From Roseateles aquatilis (GTDB lineage Bacteria > Pseudomonadota > Gammaproteobacteria > Burkholderiales > Burkholderiaceae_C), in contig NZ_NIOF01000018.1 in assembly GCF_002205645.1 (NCBI RefSeq), forward strand, positions 58,427 through 122,426: a stretch of DNA of 64,000 nucleotides. Direction: 5' to 3'. Position numbers and translations under genes: made by a program. This document shows, one piece after another, positions 1 to 9,816 of the stretch. The notes under the pieces were generated by a model that had not been told where the DNA came from, searched no databases, and saw only the letters and a program-made list of their open reading frames with translations. Position 1 is the first letter of the stretch; every line of letters begins with the position of its first letter.

Positions 1-31
1 TCTTCATTTGAGCTTGAGGTTCCGAATTCCA

Positions 32-1453
32 ATGTCTTCGTCCCTTCCTCCGTCCACACCGTCGTCGTCCGCGCCGCCGGCATCGCCCGATCTGGCCATC
101 CCCGTCCTGGCGCCCGGCGCCGATCCGCAGCAGGTGCTGGAGGCCTGGCTGGCGCGCTGCGAGCGCCTCCATCCCAAGGAGATCGACATGACGCTGACCC
201 GCGTCGCGGCGGTCCGCGACGCGCTCGGCCTGGGTTTCGGGGCGGACACGCCGGTGGTGATGGTCGCCGGCACGAACGGCAAGGGCTCCACCTGCGCGAT
301 GCTGGAGAGCATCGCGCTGCAGGCCGGCTATCGCGTCGGCCTGTACATCAAGCCGCACCTGGTCCACTTCCAGGAGCGCTGCCGGGTCGCCGGCCGGCCG
401 GTCGACGCGGCCTCGCTGATCCCGCACTTCGAGGCGGTGGAGAAGGCGCGCGGCGACGTGACGCTGACCTACTTCGAGTTCACCACGCTGGCCATCCTGC
501 ACCGGCTGGCCTCGGAGCCGCTGGACCTGGTGATCCTGGAGGTCGGCCTGGGCGGGCGGCTCGACGCGGTGAACGTGATCGACGCGGATTGCAGCGTCAT
601 CACCAGCATCGACCTGGACCACACCGAGTACCTCGGCCCCGACCGCGAATCGGTCGGACGCGAAAAGGCCCACATCATGCGGCCGGGCAAGCCGGCGATC
701 GTGTCCGATCCGATGCCGCCGGAAACCATCGCCGCGCATGCCGCCGCGATCGGCGCGGACCTGCGCCAGCTCGGCCGCGACTTCAGCTACGGCGGCGACC
801 GCCAGCAGTGGCAATGGGTCGGGCGCGCGCGCCGCTACAGCGGCATGTCGTATCCGGCGCTGCGCGGCGTGAACCAGTTGCTGAACGCCTCGGGCGTGCT
901 GGCGGTGTTCGAGGCGCTCTACGAGCGTCTGCCGGTCAGCGCGCAGGCGGTGCGTGCCGGCCTGGCGCTGGTGGAGCTGCCGGGGCGGTTCCAGGTCGTC
1001 CCGGGCTCGCCGATGCTGGTGCTGGACGTGGCGCACAACCCGCACGCGGTCGCCGCGCTGGCGCAGAACCTCGACCAGATGGGCTTCTATCCGCGCACCC
1101 GCGCGGTGTTCGGCGCGATGGCCGACAAGGACCTCGCCAACATCCTGGCCCGCATCGCGCCGTTGATCGACCACTGGCACTTCTGCGACCTGCCGATCGC
1201 GCGTGCGGCGACCGCCCAGGCGCTGTCCCAGCGCTTCGACGAGGCCCGCGCCGCCGGACAGCTGCGGACGCCGGCCGTCGTCGGGGCGAGCCTGCATCCG
1301 GACCCCGCCTCGGCGCTCGCGGCGGCCGCCGCCGAGGCGGACCCCGCTGATAGAATTTTGGTCTTCGGATCGTTCTTCACCGTGGGCGGCGTGCTCAAGA
1401 ACGGCACCCCGAGGTTGGGCGCCGGCGTCCAGCCCGAGGCTGACGTGTCTTGA
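32..1453 (+). CDS. folC: Bifunctional folylpolyglutamate/dihydrofolate synthase
   Basis: FolC adds glutamate to folates and, in bacteria, usually also makes dihydrofolate from dihydropteroate, in the cytoplasm. The protein has 473 residues from the ATG at 32. The Mur-ligase-type ATP loop GTNGKGST lies at about residues 80-87. The downstream stretches YIKPHLVHFQERC, EVGLGGRLDAVN and SIDLDHTEYLG are typical of the family, and DVAHNPHA marks the C-terminal ligase domain. An in-frame TTG at 8 and an open frame to the window edge leave the true start uncertain; I chose the ATG because it gives a normal family length. A SPOR-protein gene follows after 180 bases. In related Burkholderiales accD usually precedes folC, which would lie just outside this window. 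Confidence 0.95.
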   Translation: MSSSLPPSTPSSSAPPASPDLAIPVLAPGADPQQVLEAWLARCERLHPKEIDMTLTRVAAVRDALGLGFGADTPVVMVAGTNGKGSTCAMLESIALQAGYRVGLYIKPHLVHFQERCRVAGRPVDAASLIPHFEAVEKARGDVTLTYFEFTTLAILHRLASEPLDLVILEVGLGGRLDAVNVIDADCSVITSIDLDHTEYLGPDRESVGREKAHIMRPGKPAIVSDPMPPETIAAHAAAIGADLRQLGRDFSYGGDRQQWQWVGRARRYSGMSYPALRGVNQLLNASGVLAVFEALYERLPVSAQAVRAGLALVELPGRFQVVPGSPMLVLDVAHNPHAVAALAQNLDQMGFYPRTRAVFGAMADKDLANILARIAPLIDHWHFCDLPIARAATAQALSQRFDEARAAGQLRTPAVVGASLHPDPASALAAAAAEADPADRILVFGSFFTVGGVLKNGTPRLGAGVQPEADVS

Positions 1454-1498
1454 GCCCGATGCAACGCTGCATTCGAATCCGTCGCAGTTGAAGTCGGC

Positions 1499-1526
1499 GG
1501 CCCTGACCGTAGCTACGGCAAGGGCC
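1499..1526. repeat. 28-bp imperfect palindrome between folC and the SPOR gene
   Basis: The half-sites GGCCCTGACCGTAG and CTACGGCAAGGGCC pair at 12 of 14 positions with no loop. The dyad lies 45 bases after the folC stop and 107 bases before the next gene. There is no T-run after it, so it is not a standard intrinsic terminator. It could be a protein-binding site or an RNA-processing stem. Confidence 0.45.
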
Positions 1527-1633
1527 GCTTTCCGCTCCGGGACGCGGCGTTCCGAGGCATCCCGCGAATCACGTGCACCACGCGAGCGTCATGCGAACGG
1601 CGTGACGCGGCGGCAACCAGGTCATCCGACTCC

Positions 1634-2596
1634 ATGGGTTTTCTGTCTTTCCTGAAGCGCGGTGAAGCAAGCGACGCCGGTGACCGGGCCAACGATCGCG
1701 GAGGCGACCGGGGGCGCGACGGCGGGCGTGGTCGCGGCCGCGGCGGCGCCGAGGCGGTCGACGATGTGCAGCAACTGCGCATCCGGGCGCGTCGCCGCCT
1801 GATCGGCGCGGCGGTGCTGGTGGGGGTCGGCGTGATCGTCTTCCCGCTGCTGTTCGAGACCCAGCCCCGTCCGATCCCGGTGGACCTGCCGATCGACATT
1901 CCCCGCAAGGACGGCGCCGCACCGCTGAACATCCCCGCGCCGGCGGCCCGCTCCGGCCAACCCGCCACCGAGGGCGACCGGGGCCGCGGCATCATCACCG
2001 AGAGCGCCGAGCAGGCCGCGGCCGACCGCGCCGTGCCGCCGCCCGACGCACCGCGCGACCCGGTGGTCGACCAGGTCGCCCAGGCCATGCCACCCACGCG
2101 CATGGAGACCAAGCCCGACGAACGCGCGACGATGGCCGAGCCGGCCCGTCCGCGCGTCGATGCCAGGCCGGAACACAAGCCCGAGCCGAAGCCCGAATCC
2201 AAGCCCGAGCGCAAGCCGGATCCCAAGCCGGAGAGCAAGCCGGACGTCAAGCCTGAGCGCAAGCCCGATCCCAAGCCGGACACCCGCTCCGCCGATGCCG
2301 CCCGCGCGCAGGCGCTGCTGGAAGGCCGGGCCTCGCCGGAGAAGAAGCCCGACACGGCCGCGAGCGCCGGACGCTTCATCGTGCAGGTCGGTGCCTACGC
2401 CGACGGCAAGGCGGCGCAGGACGTGCGCATGAAGGTCGAGCGGCTCGGCCTGAAGACCTACACGCAGGCGGTCGAGACCGCCGACGGCAAGCGCATCCGT
2501 GTCCGGGTGGGCCCGTTCAATTCCCGCGACGAGGCGGACAAGGCCGCGGCCAAGGTGCGTGGCGGCGGCCTGACCTCGGCCGTGCTGACGCTCTGA
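1634..2596 (+). CDS. dedD: SPOR-domain cell-division protein, DedD-like
   Basis: This is a single-pass inner-membrane protein with a periplasmic peptidoglycan-binding SPOR domain, of the type recruited to the septum by denuded glycan. It has 320 residues: a basic, Gly/Arg-rich cytoplasmic tail (about 1-54), one membrane helix (about 56-74), a long Pro/Ala-rich periplasmic linker, and the SPOR domain (about 247-320, starting RFIVQVGAY). The linker contains nine four-residue units ending in KP (residues about 180-215). It sits between folC and cvpA, the usual Burkholderiales order. The gene symbol follows domain layout and is not a one-to-one orthology claim. Confidence 0.85.
   Translation: MGFLSFLKRGEASDAGDRANDRGGDRGRDGGRGRGRGGAEAVDDVQQLRIRARRRLIGAAVLVGVGVIVFPLLFETQPRPIPVDLPIDIPRKDGAAPLNIPAPAARSGQPATEGDRGRGIITESAEQAAADRAVPPPDAPRDPVVDQVAQAMPPTRMETKPDERATMAEPARPRVDARPEHKPEPKPESKPERKPDPKPESKPDVKPERKPDPKPDTRSADAARAQALLEGRASPEKKPDTAASAGRFIVQVGAYADGKAAQDVRMKVERLGLKTYTQAVETADGKRIRVRVGPFNSRDEADKAAAKVRGGGLTSAVLTL
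2171..2278 (+). repeat. Nine 12-bp units coding a xxKP repeat in the SPOR protein
   Basis: Nine consecutive 12-base units encode EHKP, EPKP, ESKP, ERKP, DPKP, ESKP, DVKP, ERKP and DPKP. They form a charged, proline-stiffened periplasmic linker. Such DNA can change unit number by slippage. Confidence 0.8.
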
Positions 2597-2628
2597 GCGC
2601 GCCCGGACCGGCGCGGCGCAACGGCGGC

Positions 2629-2712
2629 ATGGATCGCACCAGGGACGGCTCGATGAATGGCTCGGTGAATGGCGGGATGAACGGCACCATGAAGGGCGAT
2701 GCCCTCCGATGA
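2629..2712 (+). CDS. Possible 27-residue leader ORF overlapping cvpA
   Basis: An ATG at 2629 opens a 27-codon frame whose TGA (2710-2712) overlaps the cvpA ATG (2709-2711) as ATGA. Translational coupling is therefore possible, and cvpA itself has no strong ribosome-binding site. The peptide is rich in Met, Asn and Gly (MNGSVNGGMNGTMKG) because the DNA is a four-unit 12-base tandem repeat (2647-2694). No known family fits. It may be a translated spacer and not a functional protein. Confidence 0.35.
   Translation: MDRTRDGSMNGSVNGGMNGTMKGDALR
2647..2694 (+). repeat. Four 12-bp tandem repeats upstream of cvpA
   Basis: The consecutive units are GGCTCGATGAAT, GGCTCGGTGAAT, GGCGGGATGAAC and GGCACCATGAAG. 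They lie in the gap between the SPOR gene and cvpA and bring several ATG/GTG codons ahead of the cvpA start. Confidence 0.75.
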
Positions 2713-3197
2713 CCTGGGTCGACCTGGCCCTGCTGGGCATGTTCGGCATCTCGGTGCTGCTGGGCGCGTGGCGCGGGCTGGTGTTCGAGGTCATGACGAT
2801 CGCGGGCTGGATCGTGGCCTACATCGCGTCGCCCTACGTCGCCCCGTGGATCGAACGTTTCCTGCCGCCCGACAAGATGGGCCCGATGCTGCTGCACGCG
2901 CTGGGGCTGGTGCTGGGGTTCATGCTGGTGCTGCTGGTGTGGGGCATCGGCGCGAAGTTGATCCGGGCGCTGATCCATGCGACGCCGCTGGGCGTGCTGG
3001 ACCGGCTCGGCGGCGCGGCCTTCGGCGTGCTGCGCGGCGTGTTGCTGGGGCTGCTGACGGCGGTGATCGTGGGCATGACGCCGGCGGTGCATTCGCAGCC
3101 GTGGACGGACTCCCGACTGGCGCCGTGGCTGCGGGAAGCCCTGACGCAGGTGAGGCCGCTGTTGCCGGTGGCCCTGCACGACTACATTCCGGCCTGA
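2709..3197 (+). CDS. cvpA: CvpA family inner-membrane protein
   Basis: CvpA is a small inner-membrane protein. It is linked by context to purine synthesis and, in enterobacteria, to colicin V production and envelope stress tolerance; its molecular role is not settled. The 162 residues hold four hydrophobic helices, starting MTWVDLALLGMFGISVLLGA, with the Gly-rich segment VLDRLGGAAFGVLRGVLLGL characteristic of the family. It stands directly before purF, as in most beta- and gammaproteobacteria. Confidence 0.93.
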   Translation: MTWVDLALLGMFGISVLLGAWRGLVFEVMTIAGWIVAYIASPYVAPWIERFLPPDKMGPMLLHALGLVLGFMLVLLVWGIGAKLIRALIHATPLGVLDRLGGAAFGVLRGVLLGLLTAVIVGMTPAVHSQPWTDSRLAPWLREALTQVRPLLPVALHDYIPA

Positions 3198-3260
3198 ACG
3201 TCACGAGCGTTCCGGCCACCATCGTTCCAAGATCGTTTTCAGAGCATTGAAGGATTAGGC

Positions 3261-4771
<1,511 letters not shown>

Positions 4772-4772
<1 letters not shown>

Positions 4773-6028
4773 TGGGCGCGGACAGTCCATCGACCAAGAA
4801 GGGCGGCATCCCGCGCGTCGAGCTGCCGGCCGATGCCCGGCTCGACACGCTGGCCGTGCGCGAGGGCCTGCCGGCGACGCCGTGGGGCGAGAACTCCGAG
4901 GCGCTGTTCCTGACCAGCTCCTTCGTGCATCCGGACGCGGCCACCGCCGCGCGCCGTTTCGCCAACGAGGAGGAGGCCTTCGTCTACAGCCGCTTCTCCA
5001 ACCCGACCGTCATGATGATGGAGCGCCGCCTGGCGGCGCTGGAGGGCACCGAGGCCTGCATCGCGACCTCGTCCGGCATGTCCGCAATCATGCTGCTGGT
5101 GATGGGGCTGCTGAAGTCCGGCGATCACGTGGTGTGCTCGCGCTCGGTGTTCGGCTCCACCATCAAGCTGCTGCAGGGCGAGTTCGGCAAGTTCGGCGTC
5201 CAGACGACCTTCGTGTCGCAGACCGACCTGACCGAATGGAAGGACGCGTTGCGGCCCAACACCCGGCTGCTTTTCGCCGAGACGCCGACCAACCCGCTGA
5301 CCGAGGTCTGCGACGTCGCCGCGCTGGCCGAGATCGCGCACGGGCACGGCGCGTTGCTGGCGGTCGACAACTGCTTCGCCTCGCCGGCGCTGCAGCAGCC
5401 GGCGAAGATGGGCGCGGACTTCATCATCCACTCCGGCACCAAGTACCTGGACGGGCAGGGCCGTGTGATCGCGGGCGCGATCTGCGCGTCGACCCGGTTC
5501 GTCGACGAGGTCTTCACGCCGGTGATGCGTTCGGTGGGCATGTCGCTGTCGCCGTTCAACGCGTGGGTCGTGCTCAAGGGCATGGAGACGCTGTCGGTGC
5601 GCATGAAGGCGCAGACCGCCAGCGCCGCGACGCTGGCCGCCTGGCTCGAGGCGCATCCGGCGATCGAGCGCGTTTTTTACCCCGGCCTGAAGTCGCACCC
5701 GCAGCATGAGCTGGCGATGCGTCAGCAAGGCGGGCAGGGCGGGGCGGTGGTGTCCTTCATCGTCAGGAGCGACGCCGAGCGGCCCGACGACCGGGGGCGC
5801 TCCGCGGCCTTCCATGTCATCGACCAGACGACGATCTGCTCGATCACCGCCAACCTCGGCGACACCAAGACCACCATCACCCATCCGGCCAGCACCTCGC
5901 ACGGGCGCCTCACCGAGGCGCAGCGCCAGGCGGCCGGCATCACGCAAGGCCTGATCCGCGTCGCGGTCGGCCTGGAAGACATCGAAGACATCCGGGCCGA
6001 CCTGGCCCGCGGCTTGAATTCCCTATGA
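4772..6028 (+). CDS. metZ: O-succinylhomoserine sulfhydrylase
   Basis: This PLP enzyme of the Cys/Met metabolism family makes homocysteine from O-succinylhomoserine and sulfide, for methionine synthesis. It has 418 residues. The PLP lysine is in [10 protein letters not shown] (about K224), and [20 protein letters not shown] and [12 protein letters not shown] are family signatures. The open frame extends far upstream through purF, but that part is a shadow of purF; the ATG at 4772 gives the family length. It overlaps purF upstream by one base and gltX downstream by four (ATGA). The purF-metZ order is typical of Burkholderiales and supports MetZ over cystathionine gamma-synthase. Confidence 0.93.
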
Positions 6029-7473
6029 CGACTCCGAACCTGAACACGACTTCGACGCCCGCGACCCCGGTCCGCACCCGCATCGCTCCCTCGCCCACGG
6101 GCTTCCTGCACCTGGGCACGGCGCGCACGGCGCTGTTCTCGTGGGCCTATGCGCGGCACTTCGGTGGCCAGTTCGTGCTTCGCATCGAAGACACCGACGT
6201 GGCGCGCTCCACGCAGGATTCGGTCGAGCAGATCCTGGCCTCGATGAGCTGGCTGGGGCTGGACTACGACGAGGGACCGGTCTACCAGATGCAGCGTCTG
6301 GCGCGCTACCACGAGGTGGTGGAGCAGATGATCGCCGCCGGCACCGCCTACCGCTGCTACTGCACGCCCGCGGAGCTGGACGAGATGCGCGAGGCCCAGA
6401 AGGCCCGCGGCGAGAAGACCCGCTACGACGGCCGCTGGCGCCCCGAGGCCGGCAAGACGCTACCCGCGATCCCGGCCGGCGTGAAGCCGGTGGTGCGCTT
6501 CAAGAATCCGGTCGACGGCGACGTGACCTGGCACGACCTGGTCAAAGGCCCGATCACGATCAACAACCGCGAGATCGACGACCTGATCATCATGCGTCCC
6601 GCCGACGCGGCGTCGGATGCGGATGCGCTGGGCGTGCCGACCTACAACTTCGCCGTCGTCGTCGACGACTGGGACATGGCGATCACGCATGTCTTCCGCG
6701 GTGACGAGCACATCAACAACACGCCCTGGCAGATCAACATCTTCAACGCGCTGGGCGCGCCGCTGCCGGCCTTCGGGCACATCCCGGTGATCCTGGGCGA
6801 CGACGGCTTGAAGCTGTCCAAGCGCCGCGGCGCGGTCAGCGTGACCGCGTACGAGGAGAACGGCTACCTGCCCGAGGCGATGCTGAACTACCTGTCGCGC
6901 CTGGGCTGGAGCCATGGCGACGACGAGCTCTACAGCGTGGAGCAACTGGTGTCGTGGTTCGACGGCGGCCACATCTCCAAGAGTCCCGCGCAATGGGATC
7001 CGGCCAAGCTGGAATGGGTCAACGCGCACTACATCAAGCAGGCGCCGGACAGTCGCCTGGCGACGCTGGTCAGCGCGCAACTGGCCAGGCGCGGCCTGCC
7101 CGTGCCGGAGCGCCTGGAAGCGCTGTGCGCCTTGTTCAAGGACCGCTGCAGCACGACCGTGGCCATCGCGGACTGGCTGGCGATGTACGTCGCGCCGGTC
7201 ACGCCGTCCGACGAGGACCGCGCCGCGCACCTGACCGATGCCATCAAGCCGGCGGTGCTGGCGCTGGCGGACAAGCTGGAGACGGCGGCGTGGGACAAGG
7301 CCTCGATCAACGCGGCGATCAAGGAAACCATCGCCGCGTTCGGCCTGAAGATGCCGCAGCTGGCCATCCCGGTGCGGGTGCTGGTGTGCGGCCGCACGCA
7401 GACGCCGTCGGTGGATGCGGTGCTGGAACTCTTCGACAAAGAAATTTTGTTGAACCGCTTGCGTTCCGTTTAA
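6025..7473 (+). CDS. gltX: Glutamyl-tRNA synthetase
   Basis: GltX charges tRNA(Glu) with glutamate. This is a class I synthetase of 482 residues. The HIGH-type motif is HLGT (residues 29-32, within [17 protein letters not shown]) and the KMSKS-type motif is KLSKR (263-267). The start overlaps the metZ stop. Two tRNA(Glu) genes follow within 1 kb, and a promoter for that tRNA locus lies over the last codons of gltX. Confidence 0.97.
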   Translation: MTTPNLNTTSTPATPVRTRIAPSPTGFLHLGTARTALFSWAYARHFGGQFVLRIEDTDVARSTQDSVEQILASMSWLGLDYDEGPVYQMQRLARYHEVVEQMIAAGTAYRCYCTPAELDEMREAQKARGEKTRYDGRWRPEAGKTLPAIPAGVKPVVRFKNPVDGDVTWHDLVKGPITINNREIDDLIIMRPADAASDADALGVPTYNFAVVVDDWDMAITHVFRGDEHINNTPWQINIFNALGAPLPAFGHIPVILGDDGLKLSKRRGAVSVTAYEENGYLPEAMLNYLSRLGWSHGDDELYSVEQLVSWFDGGHISKSPAQWDPAKLEWVNAHYIKQAPDSRLATLVSAQLARRGLPVPERLEALCALFKDRCSTTVAIADWLAMYVAPVTPSDEDRAAHLTDAIKPAVLALADKLETAAWDKASINAAIKETIAAFGLKMPQLAIPVRVLVCGRTQTPSVDAVLELFDKEILLNRLRSV

Positions 7474-7488
7474 ATCCCGATCTATACT
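7459..7488 (+). promoter_or_regulatory. Predicted sigma-70 promoter of the tRNA locus
   Basis: TTGCGT (7459-7464) and TATACT (7483-7488) are separated by 18 bases. The element straddles the gltX stop, and the first tRNA starts about 120 bases downstream. The area is AT-richer than its surroundings. Confidence 0.6.
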
Positions 7489-7608
7489 CTCGTTCTCGCT
7501 TGAACAGCGCGGCACCAAAACGGTCCCGGTGCAAGGCGAATCGAAAACGGGGAGCGAAAGCTCCCCGACAAGATTCGGACCCGGCAAAAGGATTGGACAG
7601 GATGCTCC

Positions 7609-7684
<76 letters not shown>

Positions 7685-7727
7685 AGAGATTCTCTTCGTG
7701 GCGCGCGGTTCAAGAGAAGAAGGTTCA

Positions 7728-7803
7728 GTCCCCTTCGTCTAGAGGCCTAGGACACCACCCTTTCACGGTGATTACAGGGGTTCGAATCCCCTAGGGGACG
7801 CCA
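7728..7803 (+). tRNA. tRNA-Glu(TTC), copy 1
   Basis: This 76-base tRNA has encoded CCA. The acceptor GTCCCCT pairs with AGGGGAC and the anticodon loop CTTTCAC gives TTC. The outermost anticodon-stem pair (C27-A43) is unpaired in both copies. The sequence is very close to the enterobacterial tRNA-Glu. It lies 43 bases after tRNA-Ala, so the two are co-transcribed. Confidence 0.97.
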
Positions 7804-7867
7804 AGTCATCGAACTTGGTTACTCGCCAGAGATTGAGCGACAAATCGAGATTCTTTCGAAAATCGAT

Positions 7868-7894
7868 TTGATCGACGTCAAAATCAGGTATAGT
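7868..7894 (+). promoter_or_regulatory. Possible weak promoter inside the tRNA cluster
   Basis: TTGATC (7868-7873) and TATAGT (7889-7894) are 15 bases apart, in an AT-rich 171-base spacer between tRNA-Glu and tRNA-Asp. The spacing is short, so this is only a candidate internal start. Confidence 0.3.
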
Positions 7895-7974
7895 AACGAA
7901 ATCGATCGCAATGACGACAATGTCGTGATTGCGGCAGTAAAAATTGATGCAATGACCGAAAGGTCGGCGTATCT

Positions 7975-8051
7975 GGAGTGGTAGTTCAGTTGGTTAGAAT
8001 ACCGGCCTGTCACGCCGGGGGTCGCGGGTTCGAGCCCCGTCCACTCCGCCA
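7975..8051 (+). tRNA. tRNA-Asp(GTC), copy 1
   Basis: This 77-base tRNA has encoded CCA. The acceptor GGAGTGG pairs with CCACTCC and the anticodon loop CTGTCAC gives GTC. It is preceded by the heptamer CGTATCT, which also precedes copy 2. Confidence 0.97.
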
Positions 8052-8098
8052 ACACAGTTGAGACTCGGGCGGCGTACCGATTCGATGCGAAAGCATTC

Positions 8099-8174
<76 letters not shown>

Positions 8175-8236
8175 GATTTTCTTCGGGAATGACGGACGCA
8201 AGGTACGCGCGGTTCGAGTCGCAACAAGAAGGTTCA

Positions 8237-8312
8237 GTCCCCTTCGTCTAGAGGCCTAGGACACCACCCTTTCACGGTGATTACAGGGGTTCGAATCCCC
8301 TAGGGGACGCCA
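8237..8312 (+). tRNA. tRNA-Glu(TTC), copy 2
   Basis: This copy is identical to 7728-7803. Both copies share the 11-base upstream flank AAGAAGGTTCA. The spacer to tRNA-Ala is 62 bases here against 43 in the first unit. Confidence 0.97.
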
Positions 8313-8413
8313 AGTTTGACAAGGCTTGGCTGCACGACGATCCAGCAATGGATTGGATGAGGCAGCGAAACTTGTTCGCAAATGATATCGATGCGCTCAA
8401 CAGCATCGTATCT

Positions 8414-8490
8414 GGAGTGGTAGTTCAGTTGGTTAGAATACCGGCCTGTCACGCCGGGGGTCGCGGGTTCGAGCCCCGTCCACTCCGCCA
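8414..8490 (+). tRNA. tRNA-Asp(GTC), copy 2
   Basis: This copy is identical to 7975-8051. It is the last gene of the tRNA locus, and a strong intrinsic terminator follows six bases later. Confidence 0.97.
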
Positions 8491-8495
8491 ACATT

Positions 8496-8530
8496 AAAAC
8501 CCTGTCGATGCAAATCGGCAGGGTTTTTTC
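8496..8530 (+). terminator. Rho-independent terminator of the tRNA operon
   Basis: The stem AAAACCCTG-T-CGAT pairs with ATCG-G-CAGGGTTTT (14 pairs including one G-U) around a GCAA loop, ending in six T residues. It closes the tRNA transcript. The following 155 bases to 8685 hold nothing I recognise. Confidence 0.9.
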
Positions 8531-8685
8531 TTTGGCGCGAAGAATTTCCTGAAACCTGTTCAGGCCGCCGCATTTCCGGGGTATGTCGATCGGCGGGTAT
8601 CTAGGGGCGCAAGGGCGGCGCAACCTCATGATTGCATCGAGTATGCGATGCGGGCTTCCCTTAACTGGTAATCAGGTGCCGGCAA

Positions 8686-9033
8686 TCAGATGCCGGGATA
8701 CTGCGCCTTGCGTTGGGGCGTATATCGCCACCAATCTCGTGGCGCGGCGCCATTCATGAAGTCGACCGCGGCCATGAAGGTATCCAGGACGCAGGGGTCG
8801 TGACGTTGCATCGTCAATGTGCATAGCCGTTGATATAGCGCGAACGCATCCGCGCCGACCAGATCATCGGGTGTGCGAATACCCAACAACCCGAAGTCCT
8901 TCACCATCGCCGGCCCGACATTGGGGATCTGCCGCAACTGCTGGCAGTCCTCGGCGGAAGCGGCCTTGGTCGCTGCCTTGGCGGCCGGCCAAAGCGCCGT
9001 TCCAGTGGAGGACTTCGGCATCGCGTCGCTCAA
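8686..9033 (-). CDS. Helix-hairpin-helix protein, Cdd1 (pathogenicity locus) family
   Basis: This small protein (115 residues) belongs to the Cdd1-type family with a DNA-binding helix-hairpin-helix. The HhH core [20 protein letters not shown] is at about residues 33-52. The conserved tail elements [18 protein letters not shown] and [10 protein letters not shown] follow. Members are often annotated as mitomycin-resistance-like, but their function is not established. Its ATG overlaps the lexA stop by four bases, so it is the second gene of the lexA transcript and probably under LexA control. Confidence 0.8.
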   Translation of the reverse strand: MSDAMPKSSTGTALWPAAKAATKAASAEDCQQLRQIPNVGPAMVKDFGLLGIRTPDDLVGADAFALYQRLCTLTMQRHDPCVLDTFMAAVDFMNGAAPRDWWRYTPQRKAQYPGI

Positions 9034-9707
9034 TGGAAGCCGGCGCGGATCAGGCCCACGGCCAGGCCTTCGATCGCGAAACTCTCATCGTCGGCGGGCA
9101 CCTCGATCGGCTCGAAGTCCGAGTTCTCCGGCAGCAGCCGGATACCGCCCGCATGACGTTGGAAACGCTTCACGGTGACCTCGTCGCCGATGCGCGCCAC
9201 AACGACCTGGCCATTGCGCGCCTCGCTCGTTTTCTGCACCGCCAGCAGGTCGCCGTCGATGATGCCGATGTCCTTCATGCTCATGCCTTTCACGCGCAGC
9301 AGGAAGTCCGGCGCTCGGGAGAACACGGCGGGGTCGACGCTATAGTGCTGCTCCACATGTTCCTCCGCGAGGATGGGGGAGCCCGCCGCGACGCGGCCCA
9401 CCAGCGGCAACGTCAATTGCGCCAGATGGGGAAGGGGCAGCGAGAACTGGCTGTGCTCTCGGGCCCGATTGACCTGGCGCAGCGTGGGCGTCGGCAGGCG
9501 GATGCCGCGGGCCGTGCCGCCCACCAGCTCGATCACGCCCTTGCGGGCCAGGGCCTGCAGGTGTTCCTCGGCGGCGTTGGCGGAGCGGAAACCGAGCTGC
9601 TGCGCGATCTCCGCCCGAGTGGGGGGCGAGCCGGTGCGCTCGATGCTGTCGCGAACCAGGTCGAGGATCTGCTGTTGGCGGGCGGTGAGTTTCGGCGGTG
9701 TGTCCAC
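9030..9707 (-). CDS. lexA: LexA repressor
   Basis: LexA represses the SOS regulon and cleaves itself when RecA is activated by DNA damage. It has 225 residues: an N-terminal winged helix (about 1-70), then a self-cleavage domain. The scissile Ala-Gly is A108-G109 in VAAGSPI. The catalytic Ser is S143 (GMSMKDIG) and the Lys is K180 (EVTVKRF). A candidate SOS box lies 83 bases upstream of the start. It is co-transcribed with the HhH gene downstream and divergent from an asparaginase gene. Confidence 0.97.
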   Translation of the reverse strand: MDTPPKLTARQQQILDLVRDSIERTGSPPTRAEIAQQLGFRSANAAEEHLQALARKGVIELVGGTARGIRLPTPTLRQVNRAREHSQFSLPLPHLAQLTLPLVGRVAAGSPILAEEHVEQHYSVDPAVFSRAPDFLLRVKGMSMKDIGIIDGDLLAVQKTSEARNGQVVVARIGDEVTVKRFQRHAGGIRLLPENSDFEPIEVPADDESFAIEGLAVGLIRAGFH

Positions 9708-9789
9708 GAGCGGCCTTTATGTAGAGCGATGGGAATCCTCATCAGCATCGCCCGTATGTTCGGAACGAGCCTGAGTATCCATCCAGCAT

Positions 9790-9805
9790 CTGTATTTTTA
9801 TCCAG
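9790..9805. promoter_or_regulatory. Predicted LexA (SOS) box
   Basis: CTGTATTTTTATCCAG matches CTGT-N8-ACAG with one mismatch (ACAG reads CCAG) and has an AT-rich core. It lies between lexA and the divergent asparaginase gene, 83 bases from the lexA start and 11 bases from the asparaginase start codon, where it overlaps that gene's ribosome-binding site. Confidence 0.7.
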
Positions 9806-9816
9806 GAGACGGCAAA

